The notes: generated by a model not told the origin, from the sequence alone. A DNA stretch of 64,000 nt from Kitasatospora aureofaciens (GCF_001188955.3 NZ_JPRF03000035.1:1-64000), one strand, 5' to 3'; numbered from the stretch's first letter, positions 1-8,315 are shown. A program made the numbers and translations.

Positions 1-1043
1 CCGCCGGACGGGGTGCCGGCCGCGCCGCCGGTGCCGCCCGTGGTGGCCTGCGGGGCGAGGTCCTCGACCAGCTGCCCGACCGGCTGCACCTTGCCCGCGG
101 CCGCGAAGCCCCAGTCGAGCAGGCTGGCGGCCTCGTCGTACACCCTGCCCTGGGCCCGGGGGTGCATCACCGTCACCAGCAGGGTGCGGCCGCCGCGCTC
201 GGCGGCGCCGGTGAAGGTGGCGCCGGCGTTGGTGGTGTAGCCGTTCTTCACGCCGATCAGGCCCGGGTACTTGCCGAGCAGCCGGTCGGTGTTGGCGATG
301 TCGAAGACGGTGCGCTGGCCGGTGTTCTTGTCCAGGCCGCCGGGGAAGCGCGCGGTGCGGGTGGAGCAGTACGAACGGAAGTCGGCGTTGCGCAGCCCGG
401 CGCGGGCGAACAGGGTGAGGTCGTACGCGGAGGAGACCTGGCCGTCCATGTCGTAGCCGTCCGGGGAGGCCACCTTGGTGTCCTTGGCCTGGAGCGACCG
501 GGCGCGGGCCTGCATCTCGCTGACGGTCTGCGGGACGCCGCCGTTCATGTGCGCCAGGACGTGCACGGCGTCGTTACCGGAGCTGAGGAAGACGCCCCGC
601 CAGAGGTCCTCCACCCGGTACGGCAGGTTCTCCTTGACGCCGACCAGGCTGCTGCCGACACCGAGGTCGGCGAGTTCGTCGGCGGTCACCTGGTGCTCCA
701 GCGAGCGGTCGAACTTCGGCAGCACGGTGTCCGCGAACAGCATCTTGAGGGTGCTGGCCGGGGGCAGCGGCAGGTGGGCGTTGCGGGCGGCGAGCACTTC
801 GCCGGTGCCGGCGTCGGCGACCAGCCAGGAGCGGCCGGTCAGTTCGCCGGGCAGCGCGGGGGCACCGGCCAGCGGCGCGACCTGGACGTCCGAACGGCCC
901 AGCCGCTCCCCGCCCACGGCGGAGGAACCGGTGTCCTGGGCGAGGGCTGCCGGGGCACCGACGCCGAGCGCCAGGGCGGAGACGGCGGAGACGGCCGTGA
1001 TCCTGGTCGCGGACGGTGGCTTCGGTTGACGCTTTGGCTGCAC
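1..1043 (-). CDS. D-alanyl-D-alanine carboxypeptidase (S11/PBP family), 3' end cut by window
   Basis: Secreted penicillin-binding DD-carboxypeptidase that would trim the terminal D-Ala of peptidoglycan stem peptides outside the membrane. The GTG at 1043 opens a basic N-terminus and a hydrophobic signal peptide ending near LAQD (about residue 33). The active-site motifs are in order: STLK (Ser97, Lys100), SGN (155-157) and KNG (266-268). KNG replaces the textbook KTG, as in other actinobacterial DacC-like enzymes. About 347 residues are visible, and the C-terminus, including any membrane anchor, lies left of position 1. No strong Shine-Dalgarno precedes the start, so an upstream start is not excluded. 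Family assignment is secure; the physiological role is inferred. Confidence 0.9.
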   Translation of the reverse strand, partial: MQPKRQPKPPSATRITAVSAVSALALGVGAPAALAQDTGSSAVGGERLGRSDVQVAPLAGAPALPGELTGRSWLVADAGTGEVLAARNAHLPLPPASTLKMLFADTVLPKFDRSLEHQVTADELADLGVGSSLVGVKENLPYRVEDLWRGVFLSSGNDAVHVLAHMNGGVPQTVSEMQARARSLQAKDTKVASPDGYDMDGQVSSAYDLTLFARAGLRNADFRSYCSTRTARFPGGLDKNTGQRTVFDIANTDRLLGKYPGLIGVKNGYTTNAGATFTGAAERGGRTLLVTVMHPRAQGRVYDEAASLLDWGFAAAGKVQPVGQLVEDLAPQATTGGTGGAAGTPSG

Positions 1044-1136
1044 ACGGCGAACGTACCGGCGCCGCCGCCGGGCCGCCGTGCCTGCTGCTCCGTCCGGAGC
1101 CACCGGCCCTTCCGTCGCCCGCCTGCCCGCCTGCCC

Positions 1137-1168
1137 GTCCTCCTGCGTGCCCGTCCTCCTGCGTGCCC
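1137..1168. repeat. 2 x 16-bp tandem repeat
   Basis: GTCCTCCTGCGTGCCC occurs twice in perfect tandem at 1137-1152 and 1153-1168, in the gap between the carboxypeptidase and the small membrane protein. No function is evident. Confidence 0.7.
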
Positions 1169-1211
1169 GGCGCCCGCGACTTTGGTGATCGCCGGTCGCG
1201 CCGAAAGTCGG

Positions 1212-1240
1212 TTGGGCGGGCGGCCGCGGGTTCCTAGGCT
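1212..1240 (+). promoter_or_regulatory. sigma-70-type promoter for a leaderless mRNA
   Basis: TTGGGC (1212-1217), a 17-bp spacer and TAGGCT (1235-1240) form a good housekeeping promoter. The ATG at 1248 lies 7 nt past the -10 box, where transcription should begin, so the next gene is probably translated without a leader. A GGAGG at 1242-1246 is too close to the ATG to act as a Shine-Dalgarno. Confidence 0.55.
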
Positions 1241-1247
1241 CGGAGGC

Positions 1248-1445
1248 ATGAAGAACCTGCTCGGCTACCTCGGTTTCGTGCTGATCCTGGGCGGCGGCTC
1301 CGGCCTGCTGTCGGACCGGCTCGGGGGTTTCCGGCTGTTCGGGTTCGTCCGCTTCCTGGTGCCGGACGGCCACGAGACCGCCGGGTACGCGGTGCTGCTG
1401 GTGCTCGGCGTCCTGCTGGCGATCCCGGCCGCCCGCCAGGGCTGA
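1248..1445 (+). CDS. small two-TM membrane protein (65 aa)
   Basis: Unrecognised small hydrophobic protein. Residues about 4-22 and 45-62 are apolar enough to be two transmembrane segments, joined by a short loop with several Arg and Phe residues. The start is the ATG at 1248, chosen because it coincides with the predicted transcription start. It stands alone between the carboxypeptidase and the TetR gene. Codon use is like its neighbours, which supports a real gene. Function unknown. Confidence 0.6.
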   Translation: MKNLLGYLGFVLILGGGSGLLSDRLGGFRLFGFVRFLVPDGHETAGYAVLLVLGVLLAIPAARQG

Positions 1446-1524
1446 CCCCGCAGCACCGGCCCACCCACCGGGGCTGAGCCACCATGGCCGACCAACCGGG
1501 GCTGACCCGTTCGGCCCGAGCGCC

Positions 1525-2283
1525 TCAGCTCCCGGCCCCCGAGGCCACCCCGTCGAGCAGCACCGCGAGTCCGGTGCGGAAGGCCTCCCGGCCGCTGTCC
1601 TCGGGCGCGCCGCCGCCGGCGCTCTGCAGGGCCGTGAGCAGCGGGAAGCGTTGCGGGAAGTCCGGTGCCAGTTCGGCGAGTCGGGCCGAGCGGGCGTTCC
1701 ACCAGTCCTCGTCGGCGACGCCGGTGGCGGCCGCTGCGCCGCGCGCGTCCGCGGTGGTGGCGGCCGTGCCACGGACGAACTGCCAGAGTGCGGCGACCGC
1801 TCCGCGCAGTCGTTCCGGGGCGAGCGCGGCCGGCTGGAGGGCCGCCAACAGGCGTTCCATCGCGGTGAGTTCGGCTGGTCCGAGGACGGGGCGGGCCTGC
1901 GAGACCTGGAGTACCCAGGGGTGGCGCAGGTAGCAGGCGTAGAGGTCCTCGGCCCAGGCGGTGACGGCGGCCCGCCAGCCGTCCGACAGCGGGAGTCCGC
2001 CGGGGAGTTCGGCGAGCACGCGGTCGTGCATCAGGTCGAGCAGTTCGGCTTTGCCCGGCACGTAGGTGTAGAGCGCCATCGCGGTGCGGCCGAGCCGTTC
2101 GCCCACGGCGCGCATCGACAGGGCGGACATCCCCTCGGCGTCGGCCACCGCGATTCCGGCGGACACGATCGCGTCCACACTCAGACCCGGTTTCGGGCCG
2201 CTGCGCCCGGTGCGCGGTTCCTCGCCGCCCCACAGCAGGGCGAGCGAGCGATCGGGGTCTCCCTGCCCGGCGTAGACGGTCAT
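1525..2283 (-). CDS. TetR/AcrR-family regulator with TetR_C-type ligand domain
   Basis: 252-aa DNA-binding repressor. An N-terminal extension of about 30 residues precedes the helix-turn-helix (about 35-80, ending in LYTYVPGKAELLDLM). The remainder resembles the TetR class C-terminal ligand domain. AGGAG lies 8 nt before the ATG at 2283. It is divergent from the siderophore-interacting protein gene at 2375, and two TTATGsCGTAA boxes lie between them, so autoregulation and control of the flavoprotein are likely. The ligand is unknown. Confidence 0.87.
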   Translation of the reverse strand: MTVYAGQGDPDRSLALLWGGEEPRTGRSGPKPGLSVDAIVSAGIAVADAEGMSALSMRAVGERLGRTAMALYTYVPGKAELLDLMHDRVLAELPGGLPLSDGWRAAVTAWAEDLYACYLRHPWVLQVSQARPVLGPAELTAMERLLAALQPAALAPERLRGAVAALWQFVRGTAATTADARGAAAATGVADEDWWNARSARLAELAPDFPQRFPLLTALQSAGGGAPEDSGREAFRTGLAVLLDGVASGAGS

Positions 2284-2295
2284 CCAGGCATCTCC

Positions 2296-2340
2296 TTATG
2301 GCGTAAAGTACCGGTCCGACGGCAACTCTTTATGCCGTAA
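2296..2340. promoter_or_regulatory. paired operator boxes TTATGsCGTAA
   Basis: TTATGGCGTAA (2296-2306) and TTATGCCGTAA (2330-2340) are two near-identical palindromes (TTA-N5-TAA) with centres 34 bp apart. They lie between the divergent TetR and siderophore-interacting genes and are the obvious TetR operator candidates. Confidence 0.65.
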
Positions 2341-2374
2341 GGTTATCAGCATTCCGCATCGAAGGGGTTTCGCG

Positions 2375-3229
2375 ATGACACTGCCCGTCACCTTCCTCGA
2401 GGTCATGGCGGTCGCCCGGATCACGCCGCGCACCGCCCGGGTCACCTTCGAGGCCGAGGCCCTGGCCGACAGTGTGGGCACGACGCCCGACCAGCAGCTC
2501 AAGCTGTGCTTCCCGCGCCCCGGGCAGCGCCTGCCGGTGCTGCCCGCCCAGCAGGACGACCCGATGGGCTGGTACCAGGCCTACCTGGCCGTCCCCGAGG
2601 CCGAGCGCCCGCTGCTGCGCAGCTTCACCCTGCGCCGCCGGCACCCCGGCACCCGCCGGATCGAGGTCGACTTCGTGCTGCACGGCGACGCGGGCCCGGC
2701 CGCCGCCTGGGCGCTGCGGGCCGCACCGGGGGACCGGCTCGGCCTGGTCGGGCCGTCCGCGCTGTACGCCCCGCCGGTCCCGTTCGCCGAGGCCGCGGCG
2801 CAGGCCGACTGGGTGCTGCTGGCCGGGGACGAGACGGCACTGCCGGCCATGGCGACGCTGCTGGAGGCGCTGCCCGAGGGGGTGCGGGCGTACGCCTGGA
2901 TCGAGGTCGCGGACCGGGCGGAACGCCAGGAGCTGCGCAGCCGTGCCGACTTGGAGGCGCGGTGGCTGTATCGGGACGGCGCGGCTCCGGGCAGCCTGCT
3001 GACCGGGGTGTTCCGGGAGGCCGCACTGCCGGGCGGCCGGCCCTTCGTCTGGCTGGCCGGGGAGGCGGGGGCGGTACGGGCGGTGCGCCGTCACCTGGTC
3101 GAGGGGCGGGGGGTGCCGAAGCGGGACGTCGACTTCACCGGGTACTGGCGCCACCGGCTGACCCAGGACGACGCGCCGACGGCCGAGGACCTGGCGGACG
3201 CCCGGGAGCGGCTGGCCGCCTCCTCCTGA
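2375..3229 (+). CDS. siderophore-interacting protein (FAD-dependent ferric-siderophore reductase family)
   Basis: 284-aa cytoplasmic flavoprotein of the SIP family (ViuB/YqjH type), which reduces ferric siderophores to release iron. The flavin-binding RSFT motif (82-85) ends the beta-barrel domain. The C-terminal half carries the family's GYWR element near residue 255. Start ATG at 2375, with a GAAGGGG-like site upstream. It is single and divergent from a TetR gene rather than an obvious iron-box (DmdR/IdeR) promoter, so regulation by the neighbour is inferred. No siderophore biosynthesis or transport genes are in the window. Confidence 0.88.
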   Translation: MTLPVTFLEVMAVARITPRTARVTFEAEALADSVGTTPDQQLKLCFPRPGQRLPVLPAQQDDPMGWYQAYLAVPEAERPLLRSFTLRRRHPGTRRIEVDFVLHGDAGPAAAWALRAAPGDRLGLVGPSALYAPPVPFAEAAAQADWVLLAGDETALPAMATLLEALPEGVRAYAWIEVADRAERQELRSRADLEARWLYRDGAAPGSLLTGVFREAALPGGRPFVWLAGEAGAVRAVRRHLVEGRGVPKRDVDFTGYWRHRLTQDDAPTAEDLADARERLAASS

Positions 3230-3325
3230 CGGCGCGTGACCGGAACCCGCCGGGCGGCGCAGGCGCGTGGAGGTGTGTGGACGAACTCCCCGGCGCCCGC
3301 GCGCCGTCCGCCCGGCGCCGTCGAA

Positions 3326-3382
3326 GTGCGTTGTTTCGGCTGCGGTCGACGGGGAAGGAAGGGTCGCAGTGTCGACAAGTAG
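3326..3382 (+). other. possible leader ORF (18 aa) ahead of a terminator
   Basis: GTG at 3326 opens an 18-codon frame containing CFGC and many Arg/Lys residues. It stops at 3380-3382, just before two copies of GCCGGTGGC and an intrinsic terminator. It could be a regulatory leader peptide, but the coding evidence is weak because it is very short and has no convincing Shine-Dalgarno. Confidence 0.2.
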
Positions 3383-3401
3383 GCAGCCGGTGGCGATGTT
3401 C

Positions 3402-3435
3402 CGCCGGTGGCCAGAGTTCGCCACCGGCGCTTTTT
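3402..3435 (+). terminator. intrinsic terminator with T-tract and alternative pairing arm
   Basis: CGCCGGTGGC (3402-3411), an 8-nt loop, GCCACCGGCG (3420-3429), then C and TTTTT. This is one of the few T-tract terminators in the window. A second GCCGGTGGC at 3386-3394 can pair with the same 3' arm, giving an attenuator-like mutually exclusive geometry. Confidence 0.7.
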
Positions 3436-3521
3436 GCCGGTCGATCGGTCAGTTCTCACCGTTCTCCGACCGTCCCTGATCGGTGAAAAAGGGGCGGACG
3501 CCGCCGGATTTATACTGTGTA

Positions 3522-3557
3522 TTTTACTTTCTGATGGTCATTTTTACTTTCTGATGG
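3522..3557 (+). repeat. 2 x 16-bp direct repeat, 20-bp period, AT-rich
   Basis: TTTTACTTTCTGATGG at 3522-3537 and again at 3542-3557. The 20-bp period places both copies on nearly the same face of the helix. They lie just downstream of TATACT, in the long leader of the secreted peptidase gene, so they are candidates for a regulator site. Confidence 0.7.
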
Positions 3558-3702
3558 GGATTTCCCCCCTTGTCGCGGTCGTGTCGGATGCGCTGGAATG
3601 CGACCGCTGTCGGGACGCGCGGTCCGGAGCACACGCGTCCGACCAGGATCCGGGTACGCTCAGCCGTGCAACCTGACGTCTCATCAGACGAAAGGATGTC
3701 CA

Positions 3703-6700
3703 TTGATCGGCTGGCGCAAGACCCAGCTAGCAGCCGCCGTCACCGTCACCGCCGCGTCCATGGTCCTGAGCCTCGGGACCATCGCGAGCGCAGCTCCGGC
3801 CCAGGACCCGCAGAACGCCCAGGCGGCGTCCTCGGACGGGGCGCCGGCACCGGTGATCGTGATCCTGAAGGACCAGATAGCGGACGCCCCGGCCGACCAC
3901 GGCCACCTGGGCGCCCGTCAGCAGAAGACCGCCGGCTCTCAGGCGCCGCTGCTGAACAAGGTCAAGGCCAACGGCGGCACCAACGTCAAGAGCTTCGTGG
4001 TCGGCAACGCCTTCTCGGCCACGGTCAGCCCGGCCCTGCGCGCCTCGCTGCAGGCCGACCCGGCGGTCGCCGCCGTCGTCGCGGACACCCAGGTCCAGGT
4101 CGCCCCGGTCGCCGGGACCAAGGCCAAGAAGGACGCGGACACCGCGGCCGCGCCCTCGGGCACGTCCGGCGACGCGTCGAAGGCCGTTACGGGCAGCAAC
4201 GGCCAGGCCTCCCAGGAGAACGCGACCAACACGGTCTGCCCCTCGGACCCGTCCAAGCCGCTGATGGAGCCCGAGGGCCTCTACTCGGTGCACGCCTACA
4301 CCGGCAACGGCAACCCCGGCGTGGAGAACCTGGCCACCGGCAAGGGCGTCAAGGTCGCCTACATCGCCGACGCGCTCGACCCGAACAACCCGGACTTCAT
4401 CCGGGCCGACGGTTCGCACGCCGTGGTCGACTACCAGGACTTCTCCGGTGAGGGCTGGAACACGCCGAGCGGTGGCGCCGAGGCCTTCGGTGACGCTTCG
4501 GCGGTCATCGCCCAGGGCCGTCAGACCTACGACGTCTCGCAGTGGGTCAACGCCTCGCACCCGCTGCCGGCCGGCTGCAACATCCACATCCGCGGCCTCG
4601 CCCCGGACGCCGACCTGGTCGCCCTGAAGGCCGGCGGCGAGATGATGTCCAACTCGTCGATCCTGCAGTCCATCGACTACGCGGTGCGGGTCGCCCACGT
4701 GGACGTGCTGAACGAGTCCTTCGGCGGCAACGTCACCCCGGACAGCGGCGCCCACGACACCATCGCGCTCTTCAACGAGCAGGCCGTCAAGGCCGGTGTC
4801 ACCGTCGCCGTCTCCACCGGTGACGCGGGCCTCAGCGGCACCATCGGCACCCCGGCCACCGACCCGTACGTGATCTCGGTCGGCGCCTCGACGGACAACC
4901 AGAACTACCAGCAGACCGGTTACGCGGCCTCCAAGTTCTCCAACGGGACCTGGAGCAACAGCCGGATCTCCGCGCTGTCCTCGGGTGGCTTCACCCAGGC
5001 CGGCCGGACCCTCGACCTGGTCGCCCCGGGCGAGTCGGACTGGGCGCTGTGCACCGCCGACACCTCCAAGTTCGCGGACTGCACCAACTTCAACGGCAAG
5101 CCCACGAACATCCAGTCGTTCGGTGGCACCAGCCAGGCCGCCCCGTTCGTCACCGGTGCCGCGGCCCTGGTCATCCAGGCCTACCGTGACACCCACGGCG
5201 GCGACTCGCCGTCCCCGGCGCTGGTGAAGAAGTTCATCACCGGCACCGCCTCCGACCTCGGCGTCCCGGCCGAGGAGCAGGGCGCCGGTCTGCTGAACGT
5301 CCGGGCCGCCGTCGAGGCCGCCCGCGGCTACGACGACGGCGACGGCACCGACGGTGCCCGCACCGTCGTGGTCAACACCGGCCAGGTCAACATCTCCGGC
5401 ACCCCGGGCTCGACCCACACCGCCGACGTCTCCGTCACCAACACCAGTGACGAGACCCAGTCGGTGAGCGCCACCACCCGCAGCTTCGCCCCGCAGGCGA
5501 ACAACCAGCAGACCGTCAAGCTGGACTCGTCCGCGACCGACACCTTCAAGTACGCCACCAACGGTGCCACCTGGGTGCAGAAGCAGGTCAAGTTCACCGT
5601 TCCGGCCGGTGCCGACCGCCTCGCGGCGTCGATCGCCTGGCACGGCGGCCCGAACCCGGTCACCAACGGCCCCGTGGTCCGCATGACGCTGCTCGACCCG
5701 TCGGGCCGCTTCGAGACCAACACCCGTCCGCAGGGCGGCGCCACCCCGGCCAACTACGGCCTGGTCGACGTCCCGCACCCGGTGGCCGGCGAGTGGACCG
5801 CGGTCCTCTACACCCCGGCGGGCAAGGCCGGTTACACCGGCGACGTCCAGTTCGGCACCTCCACCCAGCGCGCCGTCCCGGCCGGCTCGGTGAGCCCGAA
5901 CACCACCGACCTGAAGCCGGGTGAGACCAAGACCCTCAAGGTCCAGCTCACCACCCCGGCGACCAGCGGTGACAGCAGCGAGGCCGTCGTGGTCTCCAGC
6001 TCGAACGGCAACACCACCAGCGTTCCGGTCGTGCTGCGCAGCCTCGTCCCGGTCAAGGACGGCAAGGGCACCTTCACCGGCACCATCACCGGCGGCAACG
6101 GCCGCGGCTCCTCGCCGACGCAGATGTTCGCCTACGGCTTCGACGTCCCGAAGGGCCAGAAGGACCTGCGGGTCGGCGTCACCGTCGCCAAGGACGCGAA
6201 CCTGTTCATGCAGGGCGCGCTGATCAGCCCGAACGGCACCCCGATCGACATCGAGGGCAACGCGCTGTTCGACGCCCAGGGCAACGTGACCGGCACCGCC
6301 AACGGCGTCTCGGCCACCACGGTCAACCCGGCCGAGGGCCACTGGCGCTTCGTCCTGAACGTGCTCGGCCCGGTCAGCGGCCAGGAGCTCTCGCAGGACT
6401 TCGCCGGCACCATCGCGCTCAACCAGAACCAGGCCACCGCGGCCGGTCTGCCGAACGACGCGAAGACCAAGCTGGCGGCCGGCAAGCCGGTCACCGTCAA
6501 CGTGAACTACACCAACAACACGGTCGCCCCCCAGTCGATCGCGGCCGACGGCCGCCTCGACAAGCGCGTCGACCTGCCGCTGGTGCCGCAGGGTGCCTCG
6601 GCCAGCGTCAACCTGCCGCTGAGCCTCACCTCCTCGGTGCCGAGCTTCCTGGTGCCCCCGGGCACCGACCAGCTCAAGGCCGTGGCGGCGTCCACGACGC

Positions 6701-7194
6701 CGGCGCAGGTCGAGCTGAGCGCCACCACCGCCTCGCCGGACCTCTTCGGTGACCTGAAGAAGGCCCAGGACGGCTCGACCATCTCGGTCGCCACCTCCAA
6801 GGGCAGCGCCGAGCAGCCGGTCGTCCCGGGTGCCTGGGGCACCTTCGTCCAGCAGATCGGCCCGTTCGGCCCCGCCGGCGCGCCGAAGGGCACCTCCACC
6901 ATCACCGCCACCGCGCACACCCTGGCGTTCGACCCGGCGCTGACCTCCAGCACCGGTGACCCGTACGCCTCCGGTGTCAACGCCTCGGCCCCGGCCGCCG
7001 CCCCGGTGACCGTCGCCCCCGGCGCCACCGGCTCGCTGCAGGTGACCCTCACCCCGAACGGCCCGAAGGGCAGCACGGTCAAGGGTGTGCTCTACCTGGT
7101 GTCCGGCCCGACGTTCGTGCCGACCGCCAACAACAGCCTCGGCACCACCGGTGCGGTGCTCGCGGCGATCCCCTACAGCTACACGGTGAACTGA
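3703..7194 (+). CDS. large secreted serine peptidase, subtilase-like frame with sedolisin-type catalytic residues
   Basis: 1163-aa exported protein. The start is TTG 3703, with AAAGGA 6 nt upstream and a signal peptide (about 1-32) right after it. An inhibitor-I9-like propeptide (about 45-145) precedes the catalytic domain (about 215-545). The rest consists of beta-rich domains, probably for substrate or surface binding. The usual subtilase DTG and HGTH motifs are absent. The D-motif region reads IADALDP (Asp223, Asp226). At the His position is E-A-F-G-D (Glu260, Asp264). The oxyanion position is Asp374 (STGDAG) rather than Asn. The serine is Ser477 in GGTSQAAP. Glu-x3-Asp/Asp/Ser matches S53 sedolisins. 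It is single, with a strong terminator after it. Confidence 0.88.
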   Translation: MIGWRKTQLAAAVTVTAASMVLSLGTIASAAPAQDPQNAQAASSDGAPAPVIVILKDQIADAPADHGHLGARQQKTAGSQAPLLNKVKANGGTNVKSFVVGNAFSATVSPALRASLQADPAVAAVVADTQVQVAPVAGTKAKKDADTAAAPSGTSGDASKAVTGSNGQASQENATNTVCPSDPSKPLMEPEGLYSVHAYTGNGNPGVENLATGKGVKVAYIADALDPNNPDFIRADGSHAVVDYQDFSGEGWNTPSGGAEAFGDASAVIAQGRQTYDVSQWVNASHPLPAGCNIHIRGLAPDADLVALKAGGEMMSNSSILQSIDYAVRVAHVDVLNESFGGNVTPDSGAHDTIALFNEQAVKAGVTVAVSTGDAGLSGTIGTPATDPYVISVGASTDNQNYQQTGYAASKFSNGTWSNSRISALSSGGFTQAGRTLDLVAPGESDWALCTADTSKFADCTNFNGKPTNIQSFGGTSQAAPFVTGAAALVIQAYRDTHGGDSPSPALVKKFITGTASDLGVPAEEQGAGLLNVRAAVEAARGYDDGDGTDGARTVVVNTGQVNISGTPGSTHTADVSVTNTSDETQSVSATTRSFAPQANNQQTVKLDSSATDTFKYATNGATWVQKQVKFTVPAGADRLAASIAWHGGPNPVTNGPVVRMTLLDPSGRFETNTRPQGGATPANYGLVDVPHPVAGEWTAVLYTPAGKAGYTGDVQFGTSTQRAVPAGSVSPNTTDLKPGETKTLKVQLTTPATSGDSSEAVVVSSSNGNTTSVPVVLRSLVPVKDGKGTFTGTITGGNGRGSSPTQMFAYGFDVPKGQKDLRVGVTVAKDANLFMQGALISPNGTPIDIEGNALFDAQGNVTGTANGVSATTVNPAEGHWRFVLNVLGPVSGQELSQDFAGTIALNQNQATAAGLPNDAKTKLAAGKPVTVNVNYTNNTVAPQSIAADGRLDKRVDLPLVPQGASASVNLPLSLTSSVPSFLVPPGTDQLKAVAASTTPAQVELSATTASPDLFGDLKKAQDGSTISVATSKGSAEQPVVPGAWGTFVQQIGPFGPAGAPKGTSTITATAHTLAFDPALTSSTGDPYASGVNASAPAAAPVTVAPGATGSLQVTLTPNGPKGSTVKGVLYLVSGPTFVPTANNSLGTTGAVLAAIPYSYTVN

Positions 7195-7220
7195 CGCTCA
7201 ATCAGTTCAGCGGTAGCTGA

Positions 7221-7259
7221 GGCCGAGGCCGTCCCGGGAACTCCGGGGCGGCCTCGGCC
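7221..7259 (+). terminator. 17-bp stem terminator after the peptidase gene
   Basis: GGCCGAGGCC (7221-7230) pairs with GGCCTCGGCC (7250-7259). The pairing continues inward through one G-T pair to a 5-nt loop (7238-7242). No T-tract, as is usual in actinobacteria. Confidence 0.75.
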
Positions 7260-7346
7260 GCTTCGGCCCCCCGGGATTCCGGACCCGCCGCGCTGGGCAG
7301 GTTCGGATCGAACTGACCATCCGTCGGGCCGAACAGGGAGCGGGAG

Positions 7347-8315
7347 TTGAACGAGGCGATCGAGCACAGCCACGTCGAGGTGAACGGCGTACGGCTGCAC
7401 CTCGCGGAACAGGGGGAGGGGCCGCTGGTCCTGCTGCTGCACGGCTTCCCGGAGAGCTGGTACTCCTGGCGGCACCAGTTCGCACCGCTCGCCGCCGCCG
7501 GGTACCGGGTGGTCGCCCCCGACCAGCGCGGCTACGCCCGCAGCTCGCAGCCGGCGGACGCCGACAAGTACACCCTGCTGCACCTGGTCGGCGACGTGAC
7601 CGCGCTGATCGGCGCGCTCGGCGCGGAGCGGGCCGTGGTCGTCGGGCACGACTGGGGCGCACCGGTCGCCTGGGCCACCGCGGCGCTGCGCCCGGACCTG
7701 GTGCGCGGCGTCGCCGGGCTGAGCGTGCCGCCACTGCCGATCGGCGGGCCGCCGCCGCTGCGGGCCGCCCGGGAGAACTTCGGGGACGGCTTCTACCAGC
7801 TCTACTTCCAGGAGCCGGGCCGGGCCGACGCCGAGTTGGCGGCCGACATCAAGTCCAGCCTGCGGCGCATCCTGTGCGGCGTCCAGCCGGACGGCGTGCC
7901 GCGCCCGTGGATCGTGCCCGAGGGCAAGGCCCTGCTGGAGACCGTCCCCGAGCCCGAGGAGCTGCCGGACTGGCTCACCGACGCCGATCTCGACGCCTTC
8001 ACGGCCGACTACGCACGGCACGGCGGGCAGGCCTTCACCGGCGGGCTCAACTGGTACCGCAACCTGGACCGCAACGCCGAACTGCTGGCCGCCTTCACCG
8101 GCGTGACGGTCGAGGTCCCGGCGCTGTACGTCGCGGGCGAGCAGGACCTGGTCAACGCGATGGTGCCGCCGGAGGCCCTGGCCCACCTGCTGGGCCGGCT
8201 GCCCAGGCTGCACCGGCACGTCCGGCTGCCGGACACCGGGCACTGGACCCAGCAGGAGCGCCCGGCCGAGGTGACCGAGGCGCTGCTGGACTTCCTGAAG
8301 AGCCTGGACGGCTAG
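7347..8315 (+). CDS. alpha/beta hydrolase, soluble epoxide hydrolase type
   Basis: 322-aa cytoplasmic enzyme of the epoxide hydrolase branch, which opens epoxides to diols through a covalent ester on Asp. HGFPES (32-37, oxyanion region) is followed by YSWRHQ, the nucleophile Asp102 in GHDWG, and His299 in DTGHW. Aromatic cap residues (NWYRNL) are in the usual place. The TTG start at 7347 is supported by AGGGAG 6 nt upstream and by family length. It is convergent with the response regulator gene, the two stop codons overlapping within CTAG at 8312-8315. The substrate is unknown. Confidence 0.88.
   Translation: MNEAIEHSHVEVNGVRLHLAEQGEGPLVLLLHGFPESWYSWRHQFAPLAAAGYRVVAPDQRGYARSSQPADADKYTLLHLVGDVTALIGALGAERAVVVGHDWGAPVAWATAALRPDLVRGVAGLSVPPLPIGGPPPLRAARENFGDGFYQLYFQEPGRADAELAADIKSSLRRILCGVQPDGVPRPWIVPEGKALLETVPEPEELPDWLTDADLDAFTADYARHGGQAFTGGLNWYRNLDRNAELLAAFTGVTVEVPALYVAGEQDLVNAMVPPEALAHLLGRLPRLHRHVRLPDTGHWTQQERPAEVTEALLDFLKSLDG

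Larger units (their letters stand above)
3230..3702. other. 473-bp intergenic region with AT-rich promoter segment
   Basis: No confident gene. It holds, in order: the 18-codon frame and terminator described separately; an unusually AT-rich segment (about 3484-3570) with a -10-like TATACT at 3511-3516; and a small CGTCT/AGACG hairpin (3677-3690) abutting the Shine-Dalgarno of the peptidase gene. The AT content is far below the genome's GC norm, marking it as regulatory. Confidence 0.6.

Noticed and set aside
3727..6918. A very long open frame antisense to the secreted peptidase
   Set aside because: It is Val/Gly/Arg/Asp-rich, has no domain resemblance, and arises from the GC-rich third positions of the true gene on the other strand.
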